A DNA stretch of 64,000 nucleotides, from positions 42,480 through 106,479 of the forward strand of contig CAZDVD010000009.1 of the NCBI GenBank assembly GCA_964508765.1, written 5' to 3'. A program made the translations under genes and the position numbers. The notes beneath the pieces are model-generated. The model had not been told where the DNA came from, searched no databases, and saw nothing but the letters and a program-made list of their open reading frames with translations. The DNA is from JABMPR01 sp964508765 (GTDB taxonomy: Bacteria; Fidelibacterota; UBA8477; JABMPR01). Below are positions 43,612 to 51,890 of the stretch, piece by piece (within the stretch, counting starts at the first letter, position 1; the number at the start of each line of letters is the position of its first letter).

Positions 43612-43653
43612 ACATTTTCTGCTTACTTAGTTTTATCTCAAACTAATTTAAGC

Positions 43654-43845
43654 TTACCAGCGATCATCTTTAAAGAAGTCTTCCTGATCATAGACAGCTT
43701 TTAGCATATTCGTAGCAAGCTTGCGGACGTCGCCATTTACGGACACTTCCACTTTGCGTATATCTTTCTTTTTCAGTTTTTCAAGCACGATCTTGAGATC
43801 TTCAATTTCATACTTATCAAGTTCAAATTTGAATGTCCAGGCCAT
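43654..43845 (-). CDS. Small conserved-looking protein of unknown function
   Basis: A 63-residue acidic/basic protein: MAWTFKFELDKYEIEDLKIV, then KKKDIRKVEVSVNGDVRKL and a C-terminus ending FFKDDRW. The predicted order is beta-alpha-beta-alpha, with no signal peptide or membrane helix. It lies in the same-strand run between a thioesterase and the CYTH-like gene, with small gaps on both sides. I do not recognise a family. Confidence 0.55.
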   Translation of the reverse strand: MAWTFKFELDKYEIEDLKIVLEKLKKKDIRKVEVSVNGDVRKLATNMLKAVYDQEDFFKDDRW

Positions 43846-43878
43846 CTTTATGCTCCTCTTCTCAATATCTTAATTTTG

Positions 43879-44376
43879 CTATATTTGCCTCAGTGTCGAG
43901 ACCTTATCCCCTGTTTCCAGGTTCATTTTCTTAAATTTTTCCATGTCCTGCAAAATGAATAGCCCCCTGGCACTTGCATATTTCTGATTGGTTTCGTCAA
44001 TCAATTTTGCCCTGAGGCTGATTTTTTTGTCATTAATAGTTTTAATTTTTGCACAAAACAGTACATCTTTTCCCAGGGATAATGGCTTGAAGAACCGTGT
44101 TGTATATTGGGCTGTCATGGCAGGATAGCCGTTGACCCAGCAGCAGGCTCCCATGAGTTCATCAAAAACTGCAGATATGGCTCCCCCATGGGCATGACCA
44201 GGAGGTCCCTGAGCCAGCCTACCAAAGTTAACGGTAGCAAATACTTCACCGGTCTGTTCATTAAAATGATATTTCAGATCTATGCGCTGGTCGTTTTGTT
44301 CTCCTGTAACAAAGGAGATAAACTGTTTCCCGAATTCTATGGGAATGGTGTTGGATAGCTGTTGATATGTGATCAT
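43879..44376 (-). CDS. Hotdog-fold thioesterase (PaaI/4HBT-like)
   Basis: A 165-residue hotdog protein. The substrate helix region GPPGHAHGGAISAVFDELMG carries the HGG and catalytic acidic residue pattern of PaaI-type acyl-CoA thioesterases. TAQYTTRFFKPLSLGKDVLF is the following strand. The N-terminal 60 residues resemble the extended forms found in many environmental bacteria. The acyl substrate is unknown. It is cytoplasmic. Confidence 0.85.
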   Translation of the reverse strand: MITYQQLSNTIPIEFGKQFISFVTGEQNDQRIDLKYHFNEQTGEVFATVNFGRLAQGPPGHAHGGAISAVFDELMGACCWVNGYPAMTAQYTTRFFKPLSLGKDVLFCAKIKTINDKKISLRAKLIDETNQKYASARGLFILQDMEKFKKMNLETGDKVSTLRQI

Positions 44377-44483
44377 CTACTACGGATACTCCTCACTCGT
44401 TGGCTTATAAGCTAATGAGAACTTCTCAGGATTGAAGATGAATGTTCAAACTGGCGTTGATTGTCATTCTGAAATTAGTGTGC

Positions 44484-44964
44484 TGTCATCCCGAGCACTT
44501 CGGCTTTGCTCAGCACAGGCTTTGTCGAGGGATTCCGAACCATAGTTCATTCAACATATCCCTCGACTCCGCTCTGGATGACAGTCTTGTGTATCTTTGT
44601 GAGAATTGTCATTGTATCCTTTGACCTGCTCTCGCTCCGGTGGAGCTACGTCCCTGCAAGCCGCTCGGGATGACGGACTATTGATCCTGGTTTATAAGAG
44701 AATAAAAAAAGCCACCACGCTGAGGTGATGGCCATTCTTACTTCTTACTTAAAGATGTGCCCGAGATCCGTCTACCCCTTCGACGAGCTCAGGGTACGAC
44801 GAGACAGGCTGGAGTCGAAGTATTCCCGCTTCATGCTGGTTACTTATCCCTCACTCAGGTCTTCGCTCCGGTGGAGTTACGTCCCTGCAAGCCGCTCGGG
44901 ATGACAATTAAATATGTTTATAGTTCGGTGGATTGGCACATCCTTCGACAGGCTCAGGAAGACA
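44484..44964. repeat. Cluster of dispersed intergenic repeats
   Basis: Three types occur. Type A is ATCCCTCGACTCCGCTCGGG (44558-44583, with variation). Type B is ATCCTTCGACAGGCTCAGGA (44939-44964; a relative at 44774-44822). Type C is a 43-nt unit at 44632-44674 and 44863-44905, identical except for one base, with core TCCCTGCAAGCCGCTCGGGA. A longer form with GCACTTCGGCTTTGCTCAGC is at 44484-44541. Related copies occur at 1199, 33171, 35799 and 36018. Confidence 0.85.
44704..44732 (-). terminator. Duplicated tRNA terminator, orphan copy
   Basis: On the - strand GCCATCA and TGGTGGC pair around an 8-nt loop, followed by seven T. It is a copy of the terminator at 44982-45009. The adjoining sequence up to 44766 repeats the tRNA 3' flank and the first bases of the tRNA 3' end, but no tRNA follows. 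Confidence 0.65.
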
Positions 44965-44981
44965 CCCCATTGCCTCCATAT

Positions 44982-45009
44982 AAAAAAGCCACCACGCTAA
45001 GATGATGGC
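44982..45009 (-). terminator. Rho-independent terminator of tRNA-Leu(CAG)
   Basis: On the - strand GCCATCA/TGGTGGC forms a 7-bp stem (one T-G) followed by six T. It starts 32 nt after the tRNA 3' end. Confidence 0.75.
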
Positions 45010-45040
45010 AATTTCAATTCTTACTTCTTACTTAATGATG

Positions 45041-45126
45041 TGCCCGAGACTGGAGTCGAACCAGCACGCACAAAAGAGTGCACTAGGACCTGAACCTAGC
45101 GCGTCTACCAATTCCGCCACCCGGGC
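45041..45126 (-). tRNA. tRNA-Leu (anticodon CAG)
   Basis: This is a class II tRNA. The acceptor GCCCGGG pairs with CTCGGGC, and the D arm reads TGGCGGAATTGGTAGACGC. The anticodon stem CTAGG/CCTAG encloses TTCAGGT, giving anticodon CAG. A long variable arm and a T arm with TTCGACT follow. The discriminator is A (45041); CCA is not encoded. It shares its D-arm sequence with tRNA-Leu(CAA) at 926. Confidence 0.95.
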
Positions 45127-45179
45127 ATCTCTGACTTTGCTAAATACTTTAGCTCCGTCACGACATGAAAAAGCGGGCT

Positions 45180-45208
45180 AATGTAATCCCCCTCCCAGCC
45201 TCTGTCAA
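45180..45208 (-). promoter_or_regulatory. Possible promoter of tRNA-Leu(CAG)
   Basis: On the - strand TTGACA (45208-45203) is followed by a 17-nt spacer and TACATT (45185-45180). The -35 is perfect and the spacing ideal, but the -10 matches only 4 of 6, and the start would lie about 45 nt before the tRNA. Confidence 0.45.
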
Positions 45209-45829
45209 TCAGGAAAAAACAAGAATAATAGCCAGGTTTGACAGGAGCAGCAAACCAGCCATAATAAGAACCACTATGGATTGAGCCAAACTCAGTTTGA
45301 GGACGAGAATCTGCCAATTTTGTTGAGGTTCTCTGGAGAGTATTTTCAGACCCTTAATAAATAGTACTACAGTCCATCCATATGCAAATGGCGCCAGAAG
45401 TGGTGTGTTTCCCCATAGTCTCGAGCTGGAGTCTAGATGCCACCTGATGAGATCATACTGTGAGAGCAAAGCCTCAAAGAAAAAGGAGATCAACACGCCT
45501 GTCATAAAAATAAGGGGCAAATGATACCCGAAGGGTTTGGCCTTCAAATATTCACGCTCGAGAAAATTGTTACTCCAGACCAATCCGATGTAGGCAATAT
45601 TGGTCCAAAAAAGCAGGTAAATCAGAGGCAACCCAAATAGTGTGATATGAAAGTCGCCATAGCTGTAAATCTTCATCATTTCACCCAGAGCAACCTCGCG
45701 GAGAAACCCTAGCATCATCCCAGAGATCCAGAAAACTTTCACAAATGATGAATTGTAAGCAGTTCTAGCGTGGACAACCAGAATGACTGTTACCAGGATG
45801 ATGCTAATTTCAATCAACCAGATCATCAT
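45209..45829 (-). CDS. Multi-pass membrane protein of unknown function
   Basis: A 206-residue hydrophobic protein with about six membrane segments (starting WLIEISIILVTVILVV). Charged pockets include FLREVALGEMMKIYSYGDF and SFFFEALLSQYDLIRWHLD. The pattern of an acidic GE near the start and a second acidic helix is reminiscent of carotenoid biosynthesis (CruF/DUF422-like) membrane proteins, but this is weak. The small membrane gene upstream overlaps its start by 20 nt, so the two may form a unit. Confidence 0.5.
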   Translation of the reverse strand: MMIWLIEISIILVTVILVVHARTAYNSSFVKVFWISGMMLGFLREVALGEMMKIYSYGDFHITLFGLPLIYLLFWTNIAYIGLVWSNNFLEREYLKAKPFGYHLPLIFMTGVLISFFFEALLSQYDLIRWHLDSSSRLWGNTPLLAPFAYGWTVVLFIKGLKILSREPQQNWQILVLKLSLAQSIVVLIMAGLLLLSNLAIILVFS

Positions 45830-45995
45830 ACATTTTTCTAACTTGTTTATTGAGAGAGACCAATCCCCAGATCAGGACCGGCAAATTAGCCCAGAGTAGA
45901 TCATAACGTTTATTGACCAATTCACTGATTATGGCGATACCAAGCATTAGATCAATGGCACCGTAGGGTAAATATATGAGAAGTAGTTTATTCAT
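45810..45995 (-). CDS. Small two-helix membrane protein of unknown function
   Basis: A 61-residue protein with two hydrophobic segments (LLLIYLPYGAIDLMLGIAII and LLWANLPVLIWGLVSL) and a charged C-terminus (NKQVRKMYDDLVD). It overlaps the next membrane gene by 20 nt, suggesting translational coupling. No family is recognised. Confidence 0.5.
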   Translation of the reverse strand: MNKLLLIYLPYGAIDLMLGIAIISELVNKRYDLLWANLPVLIWGLVSLNKQVRKMYDDLVD

Positions 45996-46030
45996 GTAAA
46001 AAACATGCTATCGCAATATATGCTGTACCT

Positions 46031-46081
46031 GGCGAGGATTCGAAACGAAGTAAGCCGAACGCAGTGCAGGCAATCCTCGCC
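46031..46081. repeat. Inverted repeat GGCGAGGATT/AATCCTCGCC
   Basis: Ten-nt arms at 46031-46040 and 46072-46081 enclose a 31-nt centre that itself contains CGAAACGAAGTAAGCCGAAC. It lies 33 nt after the PD40 gene stop and before the small membrane gene start, in a 119-nt space. There is no T-run, so it is more repeat-like than terminator-like. Confidence 0.6.
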
Positions 46082-46114
46082 TGGGTAAAATCAAGGAACT
46101 AATATTGTACTGAA

Positions 46115-47173
46115 TCAGTCGTTCCACTCCGCCTTAAAAATATGAGTCGCTCTGGGATTTTCAGCGTCGCGATTGGATGCGAACACCATGAATTTTCCAT
46201 CGGGGCTGAACATGGGGAAACTGTCGAAGAATGTATTGTTGGTCAGACGCTTGAGGTCTGAACCATCAATACCAACCATGTACAATTCGAAATTATGGCC
46301 GAAAGCCTGTGCTTCCTCATTCCAGTCATCCATGTTTGATGAGAAAACCACATGTTTGCCATCAGGATGCCAGGATGGGGCCCAGTTGGTGGCGCCGTTA
46401 TGTGTCAGACGAACTTGATTCTGTCCATCTGCATCCATGACATAAATGTCCAAGGGTACTGCCTCAACCAGGTCCATAGCCATATTTTCCTGCCAACGGA
46501 GCGTATCTTCGGCTGTTTCAGGATACCAGGCACGCCAGACAATTTTTTTGGCATCTGGGCTGAAATAGGGACCCCCATCATAACCAAGGTGGTTGGTGAT
46601 TCTCTGGACATCGGATCCATCTATATTCATGGTGAACAATTCCAGATCATCATCAATTTCTGAAGTAAAAATGACTTTCCCAGTAAGAAATGATACGGTG
46701 GGTTCAGCATCATAGCCCACATTTTCACGAATTCGAACAAGATCAGACCCATCTGGATTGGCTGAATAGATATCATATGGAAAGAGCGGCCAGAGGTATT
46801 TATTACCCTGTGGTTTTGGTCTGGGTGGACAACTATCCACTACACCGAAAGTAGAAGCAAAGATAATTCTATCTTTTCCCATGCTGAAGTATGAACAGGT
46901 ATTTGCGCCCAGCTCAGGGCTGACCATATGTTGTTCACTGCCGTCTGCATTCATGATATAAATTTTGTCACAGCCATTTCCATCACGTTTGCTCTGGAAG
47001 ATAATTTGTTGCCCCTGGGGACCCCAATAGGCTTCCCCATTATCCCCTTCAAAAGTCAATTGCTCCACGTTAGAAAGGCCAAATGGTTTTTCTACTACTA
47101 TGGTTTCCTGCTGAGTGCTACAGCTGATGATTGCCATGCTTAGCACCAATAATATGTAAAACTTAATTTTCAA
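46115..47173 (-). CDS. TolB/PD40-type beta-propeller lipoprotein
   Basis: A 352-residue exported protein (signal with lipobox AIISC, Cys18). It is built from WD40-like PD40 blades: YWGPQGQQIIFQSKRDG, YIMNADGSEQHMV, YFSPDAKKIVWRAW, SWHPDGKHVVFSSNMDD and MFSPDGKFMVFASNRDA. Such propellers resemble the C-terminal half of TolB. TolB's own N-terminal domain is absent, so it is not TolB itself. The start is TTG 47173, with AGGAG 6 nt upstream. The role is probably periplasmic binding. Confidence 0.85.
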   Translation of the reverse strand: MKIKFYILLVLSMAIISCSTQQETIVVEKPFGLSNVEQLTFEGDNGEAYWGPQGQQIIFQSKRDGNGCDKIYIMNADGSEQHMVSPELGANTCSYFSMGKDRIIFASTFGVVDSCPPRPKPQGNKYLWPLFPYDIYSANPDGSDLVRIRENVGYDAEPTVSFLTGKVIFTSEIDDDLELFTMNIDGSDVQRITNHLGYDGGPYFSPDAKKIVWRAWYPETAEDTLRWQENMAMDLVEAVPLDIYVMDADGQNQVRLTHNGATNWAPSWHPDGKHVVFSSNMDDWNEEAQAFGHNFELYMVGIDGSDLKRLTNNTFFDSFPMFSPDGKFMVFASNRDAENPRATHIFKAEWND

Positions 47174-47214
47174 GTTACTCTCCTGATTTTGTTTTGGTTG
47201 ATTCTTTAAAAAGA

Positions 47215-48414
47215 CTATTTCTCTTCCAATTCAACACGATATAAAAGAACAGCATTGTACATATGAATTGCAAATAGATCTTTTCCGATTTGCGATAATT
47301 TTGGTAATGTAGTTGTCCAGCTGCCAAATGAGCTACGGTGGGCAATCTGGCCGGTTTTACTGACACCTTCCAACTCAAATTTTCGGTAAGCCTGAATTCC
47401 TTCTTCATTAAAATATGGCTCGTAGCGAATATAGAGAAACAGACCCCAATCCAGCAGATAGGTCGCATCACTTATTGTGGACATATCTATTGGATGAAAA
47501 CTAGATATCACTGTCCCATCGCTCAGGTTAACAACATTCAGGTCTTTTTCTGAGATGACAAAGGCTGATTTTCTTCCCAGTCCGTTTATCTCCCAGGTTT
47601 TCCAGGGAAAATGCCCCACGATTCTTTCTCTGTCAAATAGAGTAAGAGCGGACTCATAGCCATCAAAAATCTCGAGGAAATAGTTGTCTGTCCCAGGAAT
47701 AGACTCAAGCCCCATCAGTCTACCGGGGATATTCACAGGGTCAGAGAGAAGTTTGTTGTGATTCCACAAATGCAGGTCAATGGTTGCAGATGAGTCGGTA
47801 TCAGCACTTGCAATGCGGGATGAGGCTGCAATGAACTCATTCCTATTGACCAATTGATCGATAAGGAGCTTGATCTTGCCTTCATCCTGGCCCATGGGCA
47901 GCACATTCTTGATAAAGAGGAGTGTATCCTCGTTATTGCGCTCCATGATCCAGGGTTGATCCTCCTGCGTGAGAATGATACTGCCTTGATTTGTCAGGGT
48001 GTAGTTGAGGTCTCCCTCACCCAGATTCACGCCATGAATCAGCGTGTATTTAGGCGTCCCTTGAAAATCGTAGACTTGAAACGAGTAGAGCCGTTGTGGA
48101 TTATATGCGTCTATTGACTCATTTTCTTGAATCAGCATGAAGTGGGAGCAATCCTCACAAATTTCAAAAATATCATCCTGGGTACGATGAATTTCGTAGA
48201 CATTGTTTCCCAGACTGTCATAGTATGAAATCTTGTCCTCAGTGAGGGTATACATAATAGGAAAACCATTGGTATTTGACCGAAATATGACCTGTTCTAA
48301 CGGAGTGTCAAAGGTCCACTGGGCATAGGGCTCTATGTGGAGGACATCAGCCTTCAGACTCCCGAGCAGAAACAGAATAAAAAAGAGATAATTAGATATT
48401 TTTAACAGTGTCAT
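47215..48414 (-). CDS. Secreted protein of unknown function, propeller-like
   Basis: A 399-residue protein with a signal peptide (ISNYLFFILFLLGSLKADV). The rest is strand-rich with repeated hydrophobic-turn patterns (LEQVIFRSNTNGFPIMYTLT, YFLEIFDGYESALTLFDRER, SQIGKDLFAIHMYNAVLLYR) that suggest a beta-propeller, although no family signature is clear. Two cysteines (EICEDC) sit close together. It precedes the PD40 lipoprotein on the same strand and resembles the next upstream gene in length and layout. Confidence 0.6.
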   Translation of the reverse strand: MTLLKISNYLFFILFLLGSLKADVLHIEPYAQWTFDTPLEQVIFRSNTNGFPIMYTLTEDKISYYDSLGNNVYEIHRTQDDIFEICEDCSHFMLIQENESIDAYNPQRLYSFQVYDFQGTPKYTLIHGVNLGEGDLNYTLTNQGSIILTQEDQPWIMERNNEDTLLFIKNVLPMGQDEGKIKLLIDQLVNRNEFIAASSRIASADTDSSATIDLHLWNHNKLLSDPVNIPGRLMGLESIPGTDNYFLEIFDGYESALTLFDRERIVGHFPWKTWEINGLGRKSAFVISEKDLNVVNLSDGTVISSFHPIDMSTISDATYLLDWGLFLYIRYEPYFNEEGIQAYRKFELEGVSKTGQIAHRSSFGSWTTTLPKLSQIGKDLFAIHMYNAVLLYRVELEEK

Positions 48415-48532
48415 TTTAGAATCAGTATCTTTAGTGTAAACCTATTACGATTCCCCAGTTTTAGGCAAATAAAATTATTTATATGTGACGTCAGCCCAAG
48501 GGGAAACAAAAATGACACCAAATTACAATGCA

Positions 48533-49684
48533 TTACTGACTGATCTCTAGCCATTCATAGTTAGTGCCGATGAAAAATCGGTCTCCATCTGATTGAAGTT
48601 GAAATAACTTGGGAAACCGAGGGTCTATTTGGATATCGACGTTCCTTTTGGTAAGAGGAAAATAAATCTGAGTGAAGTGGGTATTGCGTTTTGCGAAGAA
48701 ATCGGCTGCCACCCGAATCACAGCTAAATCACCACTGTTGTTGACAGACAATCCTAAACAGACCTTGTTATTATGATCAAATCGAATCTGTTGAACCCGT
48801 TTGGTCCCAAGATTAAACAATTGAATAAGTTCGTGGCTACTCAACACTGCTAGATAAACGCCATTGGTTGATAATTTGAGTTCATACCCAAAATTCTCAT
48901 TGGTCCATAGTACCTCACCCTTAGCAGATAACTCAATAATCATCGGCTGTATCTCTTTGCCTGTAGCATTATTGTCATATCCGCTGATGAAAAAGCGCTG
49001 ATTCTGAAAAACCATATCTTGGAGATAAGTGAATGGTAAGTAGGACGTCATTTGTCCACGCCCATTCGAATCGATACTAATAAAGAGAGACTTTCCAGCA
49101 GGACCGCCATTAAAACCTGGACGTTCAAGCAGAATGTAACACCTCTCTCCCACCCATTCCATAAGCACATCACGTTCCATGCTCATATCTCCATCATCCT
49201 CGTACAGTTGGCCTTCGGCGATAAGGTTTCCTGCGTGATAAAAATAGATCAATGCTTTGACAGGATCTGCAAGTGCTAAGACACCCTTATCAGAAATTGC
49301 AGCGACGAGAGGTTTGAGATCTGAGTCTGTGCCCCTGTTTACAGTATAAAGAAGTTCATTGTGATCATCGAGGATGAAATAGTCTGAATAACGTTGTCCA
49401 TTTTTGATTTCCCCTTGTTTGGGAGGTACTGAAATGAGGCGGTAATTTGCACTGTGAGATAAGGATATTCGGGCGGCTGGATCAAAAATGGTGAGGGGGA
49501 AAATATTTTGGTTATCTATCCCATAGTGATTCGTGGCAGATGTTACATACAGGGGCTGCCCCTGGTAGACAGTCCAGGATCGGGCCGCATCACTCAATTC
49601 AATAATCTGTTTTATTTCTGCAGCTTGTGACGCTCCTATAATCAGGTAAATTATCACCAATAGGGTCTTTACTAGGGAACGCAT
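48533..49684 (-). CDS. Secreted protein of unknown function, propeller-like
   Basis: A 383-residue exported protein (signal MRSLVKTLLVIIYLIIGASQAAE). Blade-like segments include DYFILDDHNELLYTVNR, LVAAISDKGVLALADPVKAL, YELKLSTNGVYLAVLSSHEL and CLGLSVNNSGDLAVIRVA. As in the neighbour at 47215-48414, a beta-propeller is likely but unproven. The two may be diverged duplicates. Upstream, 49685-49959 holds nothing I recognise. Confidence 0.6.
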   Translation of the reverse strand: MRSLVKTLLVIIYLIIGASQAAEIKQIIELSDAARSWTVYQGQPLYVTSATNHYGIDNQNIFPLTIFDPAARISLSHSANYRLISVPPKQGEIKNGQRYSDYFILDDHNELLYTVNRGTDSDLKPLVAAISDKGVLALADPVKALIYFYHAGNLIAEGQLYEDDGDMSMERDVLMEWVGERCYILLERPGFNGGPAGKSLFISIDSNGRGQMTSYLPFTYLQDMVFQNQRFFISGYDNNATGKEIQPMIIELSAKGEVLWTNENFGYELKLSTNGVYLAVLSSHELIQLFNLGTKRVQQIRFDHNNKVCLGLSVNNSGDLAVIRVAADFFAKRNTHFTQIYFPLTKRNVDIQIDPRFPKLFQLQSDGDRFFIGTNYEWLEISQ

Positions 49685-49959
49685 GGGACATCCTTACTTA
49701 TCTTTGTAACACTAAGTGGAATATGTAGATTGTATTGAATATTCCAATCCTAAATTTGTGAAACTTTTTGCCGTATGCTGGTACTAATAATCTTTTATTC
49801 TACAATGTAAGGTCATAGACTACCGAGGTATTATTTTAATTTCAAGATATAGAAACGATAATACGCTACATTGTTTTCTGAACTAAAATTTAGGCCAAAA
49901 TTCATTCATAGCGATGCCTTCAAACCACAATCAAAATAACCCGTATAATTTTCATAGTT

Positions 49960-50793
49960 TTAGCGTAACCAGTCTTCTAGTTCCGTAGATTCATTGGTCT
50001 TATTATCACGGTATTTCACGATTATCGGCGTAAACACAGATAATCCCTCCTTTTTTCCCCATGCTTTCACAATTGGACGGCTACCAGCAATAACTACAGC
50101 GTTTTCAGGAATTTCTAAGTGAGAGTTTAAACCTTTCCGATAGATTTTCTCATTAACCAAATCATATATTGGCGTACCACTTGTTAATGTGACTCCCGCT
50201 GCAATCACTGCTCCCTGTCGGACTATAGTCCCTTCATAAATGCCACAATTACCACCAATTAAAACATTATCTTCAATAATTACTGGTAAGGCACCAATAG
50301 GCTCTAACACTCCGCCAATTTGGGCAGCTGCACTTATATGTACGCCTTTGCCAATCTGAGCACAAGATCCAACCAAAGCATGTGAGTCAATCATTGTCCC
50401 CTCATCCACATATGCACCTACATTAATGTACATAGGTGGCATACATACTACACCTGGACTGACATAACAGCCATCACGAATAGAAGACCCTCCCGGAACC
50501 AGTCGGATATTATCTTCAATGGTTATTCTTTTTAAGGGATACGTGCTTTTATCAAAAAATCCGAAGCTATTGTTTATTGAATAATCTGCAAATGTGCCAA
50601 TCCTGAATCCAATTAACACACCTTTCTTTACCCAGTCATTAACCTGCCATTGTCCATCTTTTTTGTGAGCAATACGTACTCGACCTTGATTAAGCTCTTC
50701 CTTAAATTTATTAAAAATCTCATAGAACTCTGCAGGATAGGGTTGTTTTGATGTGTCAGAATATATTTTTTCAATCTGTTCTTTTAAGGACAT
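49960..50793 (-). CDS. dapD: 2,3,4,5-tetrahydropyridine-2,6-dicarboxylate N-succinyltransferase
   Basis: A 277-residue left-handed beta-helix acyltransferase of the succinylase branch of lysine/DAP synthesis. The N-terminal helices (LKEQIEKIYSD) match, and the hexapeptide repeat region runs from VRLVPGGSSIRDG through VCMPPMYINVGAYVDEGTMI to IEDNVLIGGNCGIYEGTIV. The frame reaches TTG 50799, but GGAG lies 6 nt before ATG 50793 (MSLKEQ). It follows dapA by 90 nt and ends the cluster. Confidence 0.95.
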   Translation of the reverse strand: MSLKEQIEKIYSDTSKQPYPAEFYEIFNKFKEELNQGRVRIAHKKDGQWQVNDWVKKGVLIGFRIGTFADYSINNSFGFFDKSTYPLKRITIEDNIRLVPGGSSIRDGCYVSPGVVCMPPMYINVGAYVDEGTMIDSHALVGSCAQIGKGVHISAAAQIGGVLEPIGALPVIIEDNVLIGGNCGIYEGTIVRQGAVIAAGVTLTSGTPIYDLVNEKIYRKGLNSHLEIPENAVVIAGSRPIVKAWGKKEGLSVFTPIIVKYRDNKTNESTELEDWLR

Positions 50794-50883
50794 TGGCAAC
50801 TCCGTTAATACTCTATTCTGTGCTTGAAAAGGGGTTTCCGAGCTTTTATCGCCTTGAGGAACTCGCTTATCAATTATTGAGAG

Positions 50884-51774
50884 TTAAATTAATTTCAGCA
50901 TTCTCATTTCTGCCTCTAAAAGTTTTTTATTTGAGTCATGCATCTGAACCAATGGTAACCGGAATCTTTCCTCGACAAGCCCCATCAAAGCCAATCCTGT
51001 TTTTACTGGAACGGGGCTAGTTTCGATAAAATTTAAGTTCATTAGTCTATATAAATTACGATGAATCGCCAGGGCTTCTGCATACTCGGAGTTTAAGTAG
51101 TGTTTTACTAACTGTGACATTAATCCAGGGGTTAGATTTGACATAACTGAGATAACACCAACACCGCCCAGCGAAAGTATGGGAAGGGTCAATGCATCAT
51201 CACCCGATAAAATTATAAAATCATCATCCACAAGGTTTGCAATATCGGCAACCTGTCCCAAATCACCGGAGGCTTCTTTTATACCTACAATATTATCAAC
51301 TTCACTAAGGCGTTTAACTGTGGCGGGCTGAATATTGACTGATGTCCGACCAGGAACATTATAAACAATGATCGGCAAATCAGCTTCTTTGGCAATAGCT
51401 GAAAAATGGGCAATCAAACCATCCTGTGTTGGCTTGTTATAATAGGGTGTAACTGATAGGATTCCATCGACTCCCATTCTTTTGACTTCATGTGCCATCT
51501 CAATTACATGGTGGGTATCATTGCTTCCTGCGCCACCTAAAACAGGTACTCGACCTTCAGCCTCCTGGACAACTACTTCAATGACCCTTAAGTGTTCATC
51601 CATTTTCAGGGTTGGACTTTCACCGGTTGTCCCGCAGGGGACTAGAAAATCAATTCCATCTTCTATTTGACGAGAGACTAACTTTCTCAGTGCATGTTCG
51701 TCAACACTGCCATCTTTTTTAAAAGGCGTGACGAGGGCTGTCCCTGCACCTTTAAAGTTTTTTATCTTATCCAT
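50884..51774 (-). CDS. dapA: 4-hydroxy-tetrahydrodipicolinate synthase
   Basis: A 296-residue (beta/alpha)8 aldolase condensing pyruvate with aspartate semialdehyde. K166 (VGIKEASGD) forms the Schiff base; Y138 (VYNVPGRT), Y111 (TPYYNKPT) and the CGTTGES loop complete the site. The frame reaches TTG 51789, but GAGGAG 7 nt before ATG 51774 decides the start. It follows dapB by 116 nt. Confidence 0.95.
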   Translation of the reverse strand: MDKIKNFKGAGTALVTPFKKDGSVDEHALRKLVSRQIEDGIDFLVPCGTTGESPTLKMDEHLRVIEVVVQEAEGRVPVLGGAGSNDTHHVIEMAHEVKRMGVDGILSVTPYYNKPTQDGLIAHFSAIAKEADLPIIVYNVPGRTSVNIQPATVKRLSEVDNIVGIKEASGDLGQVADIANLVDDDFIILSGDDALTLPILSLGGVGVISVMSNLTPGLMSQLVKHYLNSEYAEALAIHRNLYRLMNLNFIETSPVPVKTGLALMGLVEERFRLPLVQMHDSNKKLLEAEMRMLKLI

Positions 51775-51890
51775 ATCTGAACTCCTCAATAATAAATAGA
51801 TTAATCGCTATAATAATTATCATAATACAAGCTGAACAGGTCCGTCGGAATAAATCTGCATTAGTGATTTATGTGATTTATGTGATTTAA

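Larger units (their letters stand above)
44377..45040. other. 664-nt repeat-rich space before tRNA-Leu(CAG)
   Basis: No gene is supported here. It holds dispersed repeats at 44484-44541, 44558-44583, 44632-44674, 44774-44822, 44863-44905 and 44939-44964, plus two copies of a tRNA 3'-flank/terminator unit (44704-44766 and 44982-45049). Open frames in this stretch are built from the repeats. Confidence 0.8.

Noticed and set aside
44757..45005. Open frame in the repeat-rich space before tRNA-Leu(CAG)
   Set aside because: It is composed of repeat units and a duplicated terminator, with no SD or family signature.
44377..45040. CRISPR array in the repeat-rich space
   Set aside because: Repeat units are irregularly spaced, of several types and in different lengths, with no uniform spacers and no cas genes in the window.
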